This document shows, one piece after another, positions 35,778 to 44,489 of a stretch of DNA of 64,000 nt (the stretch's first letter is position 1; every line of letters begins with the position of its first letter). The translations under genes were made by a program, and so were the position numbers. This stretch comes from an uncultured Thalassotalea sp. (lineage in GTDB: Bacteria; Pseudomonadota; Gammaproteobacteria; Enterobacterales; Alteromonadaceae): the NCBI GenBank assembly GCA_947502355.1, contig CANMZP010000002.1, forward strand, positions 62,001 to 126,000. The letters run 5' to 3'. The notes beneath the pieces are model-generated. The model saw only the letters and a program-made list of their open reading frames with translations, searched no databases and was not told where the DNA came from.

Positions 35778-38372
35778 ATGAAAAAAGAATTCTCTACCTT
35801 ATCGCAAGCTGTTAAAACCGCATTATTTGCTGGTTTAATGGTATCTACTGCTGCTGTTGCTGCTGAAACGCCAGACAAAGAGAAAAAATCAAAGAAAATT
35901 GATAGTGAGCAAATTGAAACTATTGAAGTTCAAGGTTTCCGAGGTTCATTACAAAAAAACCTAAACACAAAACGATTTTCAAATACCGTTGTTGATGCCA
36001 TAACCGCCGAAGACATTGGTAAGTTTCCAGATCAGACTACAGCTGATGCGTTACAGCGTGTTGCAGGTGTTCAGGTAGAAAAATCTTCTGGTGAGAGTGA
36101 TCGTGTTTCTATTCGTGGTACGGCTCCTCACTTAAATTTAACCTTATTAAATGGTCAAAATGTAGCATCTGCAACAGCGTCAAGTGCTATTTTGAGCAGC
36201 TCTCGCGGATTTAACTATTCATTACTTCCTGCTGAGTTAGTTGACAGTTTAGAAGTTCATAAATCTCCACAAGCAAAAATCAGTGAAGGTTCAGTTGGTG
36301 GAACGGTTATTGTTAAAACTCGCCGTCCTTTATCAACTGAGTCAAATACTAGTGTTTTAACCGTAAAAGATATTTATCAAGAAGATAGTGGTGAGCACAG
36401 TCCATTGATGTCGGGCTTCTATTCATGGAAAAATGAAGACGAAAATTTTGGTTTTAACGTTAGTGCGGTAATGAAAAATAACCGTCTACAACGTGATGGT
36501 ATTAATAGTGCTTTCTCTAAAGATGTAGATTCAGGCTATTACATGCCAAATGATGTGCGTGCATCACGTTTTAACTCTGAAAGTGATTTAACGACTTATG
36601 CTGCAACATTAGAGTTCGCCCCAACTGATGATTTACACATTACCTTTAATAACATGATCTCAAGTGTTGATAAAGACAATAGCAGTCTTCGTAATGGTGT
36701 TTGGGTAAGAAATCAGTATGCTGAACTTGAGGATCCTACGTACTCTGGTGGTATCGTTGATGGCGGTTCTTTAGCACCGACAGAAGAATATAAAAAAGAT
36801 TTTTCTGAAATGCGTTATGGAGCAACTAAAGAGAAGGGTAGTTATGAATCAAAAGTTCATGATTTAAAAATTGAATACACATTTGATGATGTAACATGGA
36901 CGACTCAACTGGGCTATACAGAAGCCGATGGTAAAATTCACGATAATCAGTTAGATGCAGAAGCTCAAGCAGACATTTCTTATAAATTAACTTCAGATAG
37001 CATGGATTTTTGGGTAGATCCTGAAATCGCACCTGAAGATTATGTTGGTGTGTACATGAGTAATCGTACTATCCACAACGAAGAAGAAGAAACGTACCTT
37101 CAAACTGATTTCAATATTGTTTTAGACCATGATTTCATTAGCTCTATTGATGTAGGTGCTAAATACAGTGATCACTTTAAAGGTTCTGGTTTACATCAAA
37201 AAGTTTGGCACCCTCTTGATGTTGCCACAATTAAACTATCTGAAATGGCAGATGGTTCAGTTGCTAGCGATTTCAGACATAATGGCGCAAGCACGTTATA
37301 TGAATTTGACTTTGACAAGTTATCTCAATGGCAAGATAAAACGCCAATGCTTCGTGAATATGATCGTGCCGAATTTAACCTAGATTTGACCGAAAAAGTA
37401 ACCAATGCTTATGTTCAAGCCAACTTCGAATACGATGATTTCCGCGGTAACATTGGTGTTCGCTACGCAAAAACAGAACAGATCAGTAAAGATAACTTGG
37501 TTCAACAAGTTTATAGCTGGAATCCAGACTCATGGATCTTAACGCCGGTAACAACAAAGCGTGAGTACGAAGATATCTTACCTAGCTTTAACCTTTCTTA
37601 TAATGTTCAAGATGATTTCATCGTTCGTTTTGCAGCTGCTAAAGTAATGGCTCGTCCAGATTACGATAACTTAAGTGCTCGTACTATTTACAGCAAATGG
37701 AGCGGTATTGAAGGTAACCCTGAGTTAGACCCGACAGAAGCTGATCAATACGACCTTTCTTTGGAGTATTACTTTGCGGAAGCGTCTATTTTATCAGTAG
37801 CCTTCTTCTATAAAGATATTTCAAGTTACATTGAAACTAGAACTACGTACAAAACCTTGCCAGATACTGCTAATCCAGGTGAGATCTTTGAAAATGTTGC
37901 AATTAAACAACCTATCAATGGTGAAGGTGGTACTAACGAAGGTATCGAGTTAAATGTACAGCATGATTTCGGTATGGGCTTCGGTGCATTGTTAAACTAC
38001 ACCTACCAAGAAGCTGAAGTGGAAGGTGAAAACGGTGAAAGCACTGAATTACCTAACAACTCGAAAGATACTTTTAACATGACTGGTTACTATGAAAATG
38101 CCGATTTCTCAGCACGTTTATCATACAGCTACCGAAGTGATTACTACACAGGTTCAGCGACAGGTGATTTAACGTACTGGAATGAAGCATATGGTCAGCT
38201 TGATGCGAACTTCTCTTACGACATCACTGAGAACGCGACCTTGTCATTACAGTTCTTAAACTTAAATGATGAAGCGCTTCAATCTACGGTTAAAGTTGGT
38301 GATGCAAGCATACGCTCTGGTGACAGAAATTATGGCCGCCGAGTATTTACAGGTCTTACAGCCAAGTTCTAA
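35778..38372 (+). CDS. TonB-dependent receptor, candidate amino-sugar/chitin-oligosaccharide importer
   Basis: Outer-membrane receptor of 864 residues. Signal peptide about 1-28 (ending STAAVAA). EQIETIEVQGFRGSL then AEDIGKFPDQTTADALQRVAG mark the N-terminal region and plug; SDRVSIRGTAPHLNLTLLNGQ follows. The barrel ends in a terminal Phe. Start taken at ATG 35778, which follows ACAGGG and gives a good signal peptide; an in-frame ATG at 35733 lacks a ribosome-binding site. It is a paralogue of the receptor at 44490-47141 and distant from the starch-type receptors. Placed beside GH20, the NagK-like gene and nagA, it probably imports chito-oligosaccharides or muropeptide sugars. Confidence 0.93.
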   Translation: MKKEFSTLSQAVKTALFAGLMVSTAAVAAETPDKEKKSKKIDSEQIETIEVQGFRGSLQKNLNTKRFSNTVVDAITAEDIGKFPDQTTADALQRVAGVQVEKSSGESDRVSIRGTAPHLNLTLLNGQNVASATASSAILSSSRGFNYSLLPAELVDSLEVHKSPQAKISEGSVGGTVIVKTRRPLSTESNTSVLTVKDIYQEDSGEHSPLMSGFYSWKNEDENFGFNVSAVMKNNRLQRDGINSAFSKDVDSGYYMPNDVRASRFNSESDLTTYAATLEFAPTDDLHITFNNMISSVDKDNSSLRNGVWVRNQYAELEDPTYSGGIVDGGSLAPTEEYKKDFSEMRYGATKEKGSYESKVHDLKIEYTFDDVTWTTQLGYTEADGKIHDNQLDAEAQADISYKLTSDSMDFWVDPEIAPEDYVGVYMSNRTIHNEEEETYLQTDFNIVLDHDFISSIDVGAKYSDHFKGSGLHQKVWHPLDVATIKLSEMADGSVASDFRHNGASTLYEFDFDKLSQWQDKTPMLREYDRAEFNLDLTEKVTNAYVQANFEYDDFRGNIGVRYAKTEQISKDNLVQQVYSWNPDSWILTPVTTKREYEDILPSFNLSYNVQDDFIVRFAAAKVMARPDYDNLSARTIYSKWSGIEGNPELDPTEADQYDLSLEYYFAEASILSVAFFYKDISSYIETRTTYKTLPDTANPGEIFENVAIKQPINGEGGTNEGIELNVQHDFGMGFGALLNYTYQEAEVEGENGESTELPNNSKDTFNMTGYYENADFSARLSYSYRSDYYTGSATGDLTYWNEAYGQLDANFSYDITENATLSLQFLNLNDEALQSTVKVGDASIRSGDRNYGRRVFTGLTAKF

Positions 38373-38404
38373 ATATCAAGAACAACTCATTAAATAATAT
38401 GTTT

Positions 38405-38431
38405 AAAGGCCGCTAATTTAGCGGCCTTTTT
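38405..38431 (+). terminator. intrinsic terminator after TBDR
   Basis: Stem AAAGGCCGCT / AGCGGCCTTT with loop AATTT and T-run, 33 bp after the stop codon. Confidence 0.9.
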
Positions 38432-38706
38432 CGTTTTCTCGTCGAGGCCGGTAAACCCGGCTAACTTAAAGAAGTCTATATCACCCAGATTGGAAGGGCT
38501 GATAATCCGATTGGCAAGGGCGTTATCGGCCAACGATAGTGTCTAGAGGAAGCCATAGCAAATTAGAGGTACACAGCGTAAGCGAACCAGATTCGACTTG
38601 GTTGATTACAAAAAATCCAGCTGACCCCGTATAGTTTTATATTCAGTGTGTTTTTAACGTGCTGTTTTTGAATGTTTTATCTGTTTGTATTAAAAAACCA
38701 AAGTGT

Positions 38707-38721
38707 AAAATAATTTATTCT
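38707..38721. promoter_or_regulatory. candidate RpiR/MurR operator (weak) upstream of GH20
   Basis: AAAATAATTTATTCT matches GGAATAATTTATTCC at 12 of 15 positions, 116 bp upstream of the GH20 start. Given AT-richness it could be chance. Confidence 0.35.
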
Positions 38722-38788
38722 TATTTTTGTGTAATTTGTTAAATAATAGTTGACTAAGGTGGTGATGAATACTACCTTAACGTCATTG

Positions 38789-38802
38789 TGACAGCGTTGT
38801 CA
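38789..38802. promoter_or_regulatory. NagR-like LacI-type operator upstream of GH20
   Basis: TGACAGCGTTGTCA, a palindrome with one mismatched pair, ending 34 bp before the GH20 start. The perfect form TGACAGCGCTGTCA is at 41601-41614. The pattern (TGACA-N4-TGTCA with central CG) matches what is known of LacI-type NagR sites in Alteromonadales/Shewanella; no NagR gene is in the window. Confidence 0.65.
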
Positions 38803-38836
38803 TTTGTGCGCTGTGAGCTAAATACACGAGGGACAC

Positions 38837-41461
38837 ATGACAATAAAAACACGTTCTAAAATAAAGTTAGCTATCTCATTAGCCATTGCCTCCATGTCAT
38901 TAATCGCATTAAGTGGTTGTGATGCATCTAAATCAGACTCATCTTCGAAAAACAGCCCGCAGCAGCAATTGACCCAGTTTGCTAATGGTCTGCAATTACA
39001 TTACCAGCATTTAGATAATCGCAATGACAAACACTGTTCAAAGAAAAAAGCGGGCGGACATTGTTTAAAAGCAAGGCTTACGTTAACGCCGGATGTTGAG
39101 CTTAGTGGTTATGACTGGCAAATTTATTTCAGCCATTTACGGATTATCCAATCAGAAGACAGTACCGAATTTAATATTGAACACATCAATGGCAACTTAC
39201 ACCGTTTAACACCTACCGAGCAATTCACTGGCTTTAGCGAAGGTCAGAAAAAAATCATTAACTTACGCGCCAACCACTGGCAAGTATTAGAGAGTGATAT
39301 TTTACCTAATTACTATATTGTCTCAGGTGATCTTAAGCCGGTGGTTATCCCCTCAAGTAAAATATCCACCAAGCAAATGTTGGGGTTAGAATCGAATGAT
39401 TTTATTGAAAGCTTTGATGATACAGAAAAGCAATTTATAAGAAGCTCTACCGATAACACGCAATGGGCAACGGCTGCTGTTTTATATCAAAACAATAGCG
39501 ATACCCGTATTGATGTCAGAGAAAATTACCGCTCAATTCCAAGCGTTAAACACGCTGAATTTGCAAAAGAGGCAGCAACGGTTCGTTTGCAAAAAGGCAT
39601 TAATGTCGACTTTTCAGACATCGAAAAAGCCAGTGTAGCGGCTGCGCTAATGCGTTTGCAGCGTCTTGGTGTTGAGGAATCAAAACAAGGCTTACCTGTA
39701 AGCTTATCGATAAAAGCCAATAATGAAACGGCCAAAGGCAGTTATCAATTAGTCATTCATGAACGTGGCATTGTTATTAACGGCAATGACTTGGAAGGGG
39801 TAAATAATGGCCTAAGCACCATAGCCAGCATGATGTCTTTAGACGATCATTCTTTACCGGTTGTGCGCATTACGGATGAGCCAAGGTATGAATACCGTGG
39901 CATGCACATTGATGTTGCTCGAAACTTCCATAGTAAAGAACTGATTTTAAAGTTATTAGAGCAAATGGCCGCGTTTAAATTTAACAAACTGCATTTGCAT
40001 TTGGCCGACGATGAAGGCTGGCGTCTGGAGATCCCAGGCCTAGAAGAGCTTACCGAAGTGGGGGCGAAACGTTGTCATGACTTGAGCGAACAGCATTGCT
40101 TATTACCGGTATTGGCCAGTGGACCGGATGAGAATAGTGACGTAAACGGCTATTTTACCATTGCACAATATAAAGAAATCTTGCAGGCGGCGAGTGCTCG
40201 ACAAATTCAAGTGATCCCATCGTTTGATATGCCAGGCCACGCTAGAGCGGCAGTGGTTGCCATGGAAGCTCGCTACAACAAATACATGGCGCAGGAAGAT
40301 ACGGTAAAAGCTGAGCAATTTCGTTTAAAGGACCCAGAAGATACCACCCAATATCGCTCTGTACAGTACTATAATGACAACACCATTAATGTATGTATGG
40401 ACTCGACGTATGCGTTTGTTGAAAAGGTGATCAGTGAAGTTCAGCAAATTCATAAAGACGCCAACCATCCACTCGATATGTATCACATTGGCGCCGATGA
40501 AACCGCTGGCGCTTGGTTAGAATCACCTATTTGCGCCGACTTGGTTGCCAAAGATGATGGCATTGATTCGATTAAAGATATGAACCGTATTTTCATTCAG
40601 AAAGTCAGTAATATATTAACCGAAAAAGGGATCGCAACGGCGTCCTGGAATGATGGCCTTGAAAACCTAGAATCACTTGATATGGACATTATGCCATATA
40701 GCTATAACTGGGCCCCGCAATTTTGGAGTGCCTACAAGAGTGCCCATTTGCATGCCAACCGTGGCTGGCCGGTTATTATTACATCGCCAGATGTCACTTA
40801 CTTTGATGTTCCACACGAAGCCGATCCGAAGGAGCCTGGTAACTATTGGCCGTCACGTCATGTGAACAGCCGAAAAATTTTCGACTTTATGCCAGATAAC
40901 TTGCCGGTACATGCGCAAATATGGCGTAATAATGAAGAAAACCCATTTGCCATCAATGACAAAAATGGTCTATTACCTGGGGTGAAATTTAAAGGCATTC
41001 AAGGGCAACTGTGGAGTGAACTGGTGCGCAGCGATGAGCAAGTGGAATACATGGTGTTCCCGCGTTTAATTGCTTTAGCAGAGCGGGCTTGGCATAAAGC
41101 ACAGTGGGAAACGCCGTACCAAGCAAACATTGGTAAAATAGACCAGCACAGTAAAGTGTTTAATACCGCAGAGCAACGTCAATATGATTGGCAAGCATTT
41201 GCTAATACCATGCCAAAAGCAATGGCGAAACTAGATAAGTTCGATATTTATTACCGTATACCAACGGTAGGGGCTATTGTTAAAGACGGTTTACTTTCGA
41301 CCAATATTATTTTTCCGGGTTTACCCACTGAATATCGATTAAATAATCAAGGTTGGCAAACTTATAAACACCCAATCACTGTTCAAGATAGCGATAAAAT
41401 CGAGGTCAGAGCACGCTCGGCAGATGGTAAACGAAGCGGTCGAATTTTAACGGTTCAGTAA
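38837..41461 (+). CDS. GH20 beta-N-acetylhexosaminidase lipoprotein
   Basis: Releases GlcNAc from chito-oligosaccharides by substrate-assisted catalysis. 874 residues: lipoprotein signal with lipobox LSGC at about 25-28, an N-terminal chitobiase/hexosaminidase carbohydrate-binding domain (LHYQHLDNRND ... LKARLTLTPDVELSGYDWQIYFSH), a GH20b domain, then the catalytic barrel from YEYRGMHIDVARNFHSKE. The catalytic pair Asp554-Glu555 is in HIGADETAGAW. A chitobiase C-terminal Ig-like domain ends the protein. The size and domain set match Vibrio/Alteromonas chitobiases. A NagR-like palindrome overlaps the promoter region. Confidence 0.95.
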   Translation: MTIKTRSKIKLAISLAIASMSLIALSGCDASKSDSSSKNSPQQQLTQFANGLQLHYQHLDNRNDKHCSKKKAGGHCLKARLTLTPDVELSGYDWQIYFSHLRIIQSEDSTEFNIEHINGNLHRLTPTEQFTGFSEGQKKIINLRANHWQVLESDILPNYYIVSGDLKPVVIPSSKISTKQMLGLESNDFIESFDDTEKQFIRSSTDNTQWATAAVLYQNNSDTRIDVRENYRSIPSVKHAEFAKEAATVRLQKGINVDFSDIEKASVAAALMRLQRLGVEESKQGLPVSLSIKANNETAKGSYQLVIHERGIVINGNDLEGVNNGLSTIASMMSLDDHSLPVVRITDEPRYEYRGMHIDVARNFHSKELILKLLEQMAAFKFNKLHLHLADDEGWRLEIPGLEELTEVGAKRCHDLSEQHCLLPVLASGPDENSDVNGYFTIAQYKEILQAASARQIQVIPSFDMPGHARAAVVAMEARYNKYMAQEDTVKAEQFRLKDPEDTTQYRSVQYYNDNTINVCMDSTYAFVEKVISEVQQIHKDANHPLDMYHIGADETAGAWLESPICADLVAKDDGIDSIKDMNRIFIQKVSNILTEKGIATASWNDGLENLESLDMDIMPYSYNWAPQFWSAYKSAHLHANRGWPVIITSPDVTYFDVPHEADPKEPGNYWPSRHVNSRKIFDFMPDNLPVHAQIWRNNEENPFAINDKNGLLPGVKFKGIQGQLWSELVRSDEQVEYMVFPRLIALAERAWHKAQWETPYQANIGKIDQHSKVFNTAEQRQYDWQAFANTMPKAMAKLDKFDIYYRIPTVGAIVKDGLLSTNIIFPGLPTEYRLNNQGWQTYKHPITVQDSDKIEVRARSADGKRSGRILTVQ

Positions 41462-41600
41462 ACCTAAAACGGATTATTGGGTAAAAGCCTTATTTTTTGA
41501 TGTTTACGAAATAGGGCATTTAAAACTGGCTTAATAAGGCCTGTAAAAATGCGACATGGCTAAGTTTTTAACAAATGATTAGAAATTACATTTTTAAAAT

Positions 41601-41614
41601 TGACAGCGCTGTCA
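41601..41614. promoter_or_regulatory. NagR-like operator upstream of the NagK-like gene, perfect palindrome
   Basis: TGACAGCGCTGTCA, a perfect 14-bp palindrome 46 bp before the start of the NagK-like gene, flanked by ATTTGTGG as at the GH20 site (ATTTGTGC). Confidence 0.72.
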
Positions 41615-41659
41615 TTTGTGGTATTTTTATCCTTAACTTTTATTTTATTCGTAGTATTT

Positions 41660-42544
41660 ATGCAGCAATATTTTCTTGGAATCGATGGTGGTGGCAGCAA
41701 ATGTAAGGCTGTTATCACCGATGAAAACTTAAACATTCTTGGTGAGGGACTCGCCGGTGGTGCAAACCCATTTCATCATGTTGAAAATGCGCAAAAATCG
41801 ATAGTGCTTGCTACCGAGCTTGCTCTTAAAGACGCGAACATGCCATTAGAGCACATCAGTAAACTGATTGCCGGCGTGGGTTTGGCCGGGGTGAATGTGA
41901 GCAAATATTTCCACATTATGGAAAATTGGCAACACCCTTTTGCGCAAATGTATTTGGCTACTGACCTTGATATCGCCTGTATAGGTGCGCACAATGGTGG
42001 TGTCGGTGCGATTATAATCACTGGTACGGGATCATGTGCCTACTCTAACGCAGGCGTTAAGCCATTGATTGTAGGTGGCCATGGTTTCCCTCAAGGGGAT
42101 AAATGCAGTGGAGCTTGGTTAGGCTTTAAAGCGATTGAAAGTGTTCTGTTAGCCGATGATGCGCTTGTGCCAGAAACGGTATTAACCAAAGCGGTTTTTG
42201 AACGCTTAGGATGTCAATCGATTGATGATTTAATTGAAAGGGTCGCCGGTCAAGGCGCAACCTTTTACGGGCAAATGGCTCGAGATGTGCTAGATGGCGC
42301 TGATAATGGCGATAGCGTATGTATCGAGATCATAAAAGAAGGCTGTGCCTACTTTATTCGTGTCTACAACAAATTAATGAACAGTGGCCAATCACCATTG
42401 GCTATCATTGGTGGTATTGGTCCGCGTTTGCAGGCTTGGTTACCAGCAGAAATAAATAACAATATTATTAACGCGCAAAACCCGCCAGAGATCGGTGCGG
42501 TATTAATGGCGTTTAATCGACAAAATAACGCAATAGCGATTTAA
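41660..42544 (+). CDS. N-acetylglucosamine kinase, BadF/BcrA-type (NagK-like)
   Basis: ATP-dependent phosphorylation of GlcNAc to GlcNAc-6-phosphate. 294 residues of the eukaryotic-type GlcNAc kinase (BadF/BcrA/BcrD ATPase) fold, not the ROK family of E. coli NagK. Seen: FLGIDGGGSKCKAVITD (5-21), GGANPFHH, GTGSCAYSNA, GGHGFPQGDKCSGAWLG and AIIGGIGPRL near the C-terminus. Start is ATG 41660; a TTG further upstream would overlap the operator. Followed 16 bp later by nagA, an operon. In RegPrecise-type reconstructions of Alteromonadales this kinase is called NagK; no symbol is assigned here because the homology differs from E. coli NagK. Confidence 0.87.
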   Translation: MQQYFLGIDGGGSKCKAVITDENLNILGEGLAGGANPFHHVENAQKSIVLATELALKDANMPLEHISKLIAGVGLAGVNVSKYFHIMENWQHPFAQMYLATDLDIACIGAHNGGVGAIIITGTGSCAYSNAGVKPLIVGGHGFPQGDKCSGAWLGFKAIESVLLADDALVPETVLTKAVFERLGCQSIDDLIERVAGQGATFYGQMARDVLDGADNGDSVCIEIIKEGCAYFIRVYNKLMNSGQSPLAIIGGIGPRLQAWLPAEINNNIINAQNPPEIGAVLMAFNRQNNAIAI

Positions 42545-42560
42545 CTCAACGGAAAAAACT

Positions 42561-43691
42561 ATGACAACCCTATGTATAAAAGCAGCAAAATTTTTTGATG
42601 GCCATGCCCTACACCAAGATGTGTTTATCTGCATCGAGAATGGCAAGATCACCTCTATCGATAGCACAACCGATAAAGCGATAGATCTGGTTATCACAGA
42701 CTTGATTGCCCCAGGGTTGGTTGATGTGCAAGTGAACGGTGGCGGCGGTGCGTTGTTAAACTCTCAGCCTACGGTCGAAGGTGTAACCACAATGACTCGT
42801 GCCCACGCTAAGTTTGGTACAACAGCCATGTTACCAACGCTTATCACCGATAATGTCGACGTTATGCAAAAAGCAGCCGACGCCATTAGTCAGTCATTAA
42901 AAGACAAGGTACCGGGTGTGGTGGGTGTTCACTTTGAAGGGCCACATTTGTCGGTACCTAAAAAAGGCGCTCATAGTGAAGAATTTATTCGCCGCATTAG
43001 TGAAGAAGAAATGGCGGTATTTACCCGTCAGGATCTGGGCAAGGTAATCGTTACCTTAGCCGCTGAAAATGTTGCTGCTGATGACATTAAACGTCTGGTT
43101 GATGCCGGCGTACGCGTTTGTATTGGTCACTCCAATGCCGATTTTGAAACCACCAATGCGGCACTGGCTGCTGGAGCTTCCGGCTTTACCCATTTATTTA
43201 ATGCCATGTCAGCATTCCAGTCACGTGAGCCTGGGGTAACTGGTGCAGCGTTATTGGACGAGAATAGCTGGTGTGGCATCATTATTGATGGTCACCATGT
43301 GCATTACGGCGCGGCCAAATTGGCGATTAAAGCCAAGCCACAAGGCAAAATTATGTTGGTAACCGATGCGATGTCGCCAGTAGGTACTGACGATGATAGT
43401 TTCCCGTTCTTCGGCTCGAAAGTGATCCGAACCGGTGATCGTCTAAATGCATTAACCGGTGAGTTGGCAGGCTCTTGCCTAGATATGATTGGTGCGGTAC
43501 ACAAAACCGTTGAGCACCTTGATGTTGACCTACAAGAAGCTTTACGTATGGCTGCCTTATACCCGGCTCAATACATTAAAGCCGATAACCTAGGCCACTT
43601 GTCTGTGGGCGCGCAAGCCGACTTTATCGTGATTTCTGACGATATGCAGGTGAGTCAAACTTGGATTCACGGTCATAAAGTTCATGGTTAA
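42561..43691 (+). CDS. nagA: N-acetylglucosamine-6-phosphate deacetylase
   Basis: Hydrolyses GlcNAc-6-phosphate to glucosamine-6-phosphate and acetate, feeding NagB. 376 residues, normal length. Seen: VDVQVNGGGG at about 54-63, metal-ligand Glu126 in HFEGPHLS, KKGAHSEEF, the His in CIGHSNA (about 190-196), THLFNAMSAFQSREPG, and the catalytic Asp in VTDAMSPVG. It overlaps no neighbour and follows the kinase by 16 bp; GGAAAA precedes its ATG. The gene is well away from nagB, so the two catabolic steps are in separate transcription units. Confidence 0.96.
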   Translation: MTTLCIKAAKFFDGHALHQDVFICIENGKITSIDSTTDKAIDLVITDLIAPGLVDVQVNGGGGALLNSQPTVEGVTTMTRAHAKFGTTAMLPTLITDNVDVMQKAADAISQSLKDKVPGVVGVHFEGPHLSVPKKGAHSEEFIRRISEEEMAVFTRQDLGKVIVTLAAENVAADDIKRLVDAGVRVCIGHSNADFETTNAALAAGASGFTHLFNAMSAFQSREPGVTGAALLDENSWCGIIIDGHHVHYGAAKLAIKAKPQGKIMLVTDAMSPVGTDDDSFPFFGSKVIRTGDRLNALTGELAGSCLDMIGAVHKTVEHLDVDLQEALRMAALYPAQYIKADNLGHLSVGAQADFIVISDDMQVSQTWIHGHKVHG

Positions 43692-43710
43692 TCATTTCTA
43701 GTTTCCCCCA

Positions 43711-43748
43711 AAGGCGATATTTCTTAAAGGAGTTATCGCCTTTTTTGT
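43711..43748 (+). terminator. intrinsic terminator after nagA
   Basis: AAGGCGATA / TATCGCCTT stem with a 14-nt loop and TTTTTT tail. Confidence 0.85.
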
Positions 43749-44489
43749 TTCCTCTCCCACTTAATATCAATCCCTCTTAAAACCTGCATGTTAATTTATT
43801 GTATTTGATGTTGCCATTGAGTTGCTTGTCATGCGGTTGATTAAAAGTGAGCACGTTTAACGGTGATGTTTTTACGCTCTAGTAAACCCTTTTACGATTT
43901 GAACGTAAAGAAATTTGTACATATATACAACAAAGTTTAGGTGTGACAGCGTTTTTACATTTCTATATTGCTGTTTTATTTGAATTTATGATGTATTTGT
44001 TGGTTTGTGTAAGTGGATGTTGCCAATTGTTGTCAGCTATTTTGAGTCTTTCGCCGTTGTGCCAAAATCTGCCAAAAAATACAGTGAGTAAATTTTAACC
44101 ACAAAACGGTAAAAACAACCTATGGCTAAATGCCGTTAGTCTTTGGCTTAATTTAAACCAATCGTTCGTTTTACCGTTGTTGTTGTGTTTTGGTTACACA
44201 AAAAGTGCTAAATATTGTCTTTTTAGGATGAACTTGGTTGCAGCATGAACGTCATGTGCGAACGCACAATTCTTTCTAATTTGTTGATTTTTAGATTCTT
44301 TGTTGTTTGTGTTAAAAAACTTAGCAGGATTGACGAACCAGTAAAAAGCAAAAATTATTTATCTAATTGTTCTGCTTTTGTTGTTGTTTGTTAAAGGTTG
44401 TAATTTACTATTCTAAGTTATCCCTTCTCGTGTAATTATTTATTCCACAAGAAAACAAAAGTACATATTATCAACAACGGGAACTAATC
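43749..44489. other. long upstream region of TBDR at 44490
   Basis: About 740 bp without a gene, AT-rich. It has a NagR half-site TGACAGCG at 43944-43951 (right half decayed to TTTTTACA) and an RpiR-type near match at 44432-44446 close to the start codon. A long leader or additional regulatory sequence is possible; nothing else is recognised. Confidence 0.5.
44432..44446. promoter_or_regulatory. candidate RpiR/MurR operator upstream of TBDR
   Basis: On the minus strand GGAATAAATAATTAC, 13 of 15 positions of GGAATAAATTATTCC, centred about 50 bp before the ATG. Confidence 0.42.

Larger units (their letters stand above)
38432..38836. other. intergenic region upstream of GH20
   Basis: No gene. 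The left half (38437-38640) is more GC-rich than its surroundings and resembles a dispersed non-coding fragment of unknown kind (inverted segments GATAATCCGATTGGC and GTTATCGGCCAAC). The right half is AT-rich promoter sequence with two candidate operators, at 38707-38721 and 38789-38802. Confidence 0.45.

Noticed and set aside
41600-41660. Upstream TTG start for the NagK-like gene
   Set aside because: Would place the operator inside the coding region and add a hydrophobic leader not found in this kinase family; the ATG at 41660 begins the conserved FLGIDGGGS fold.
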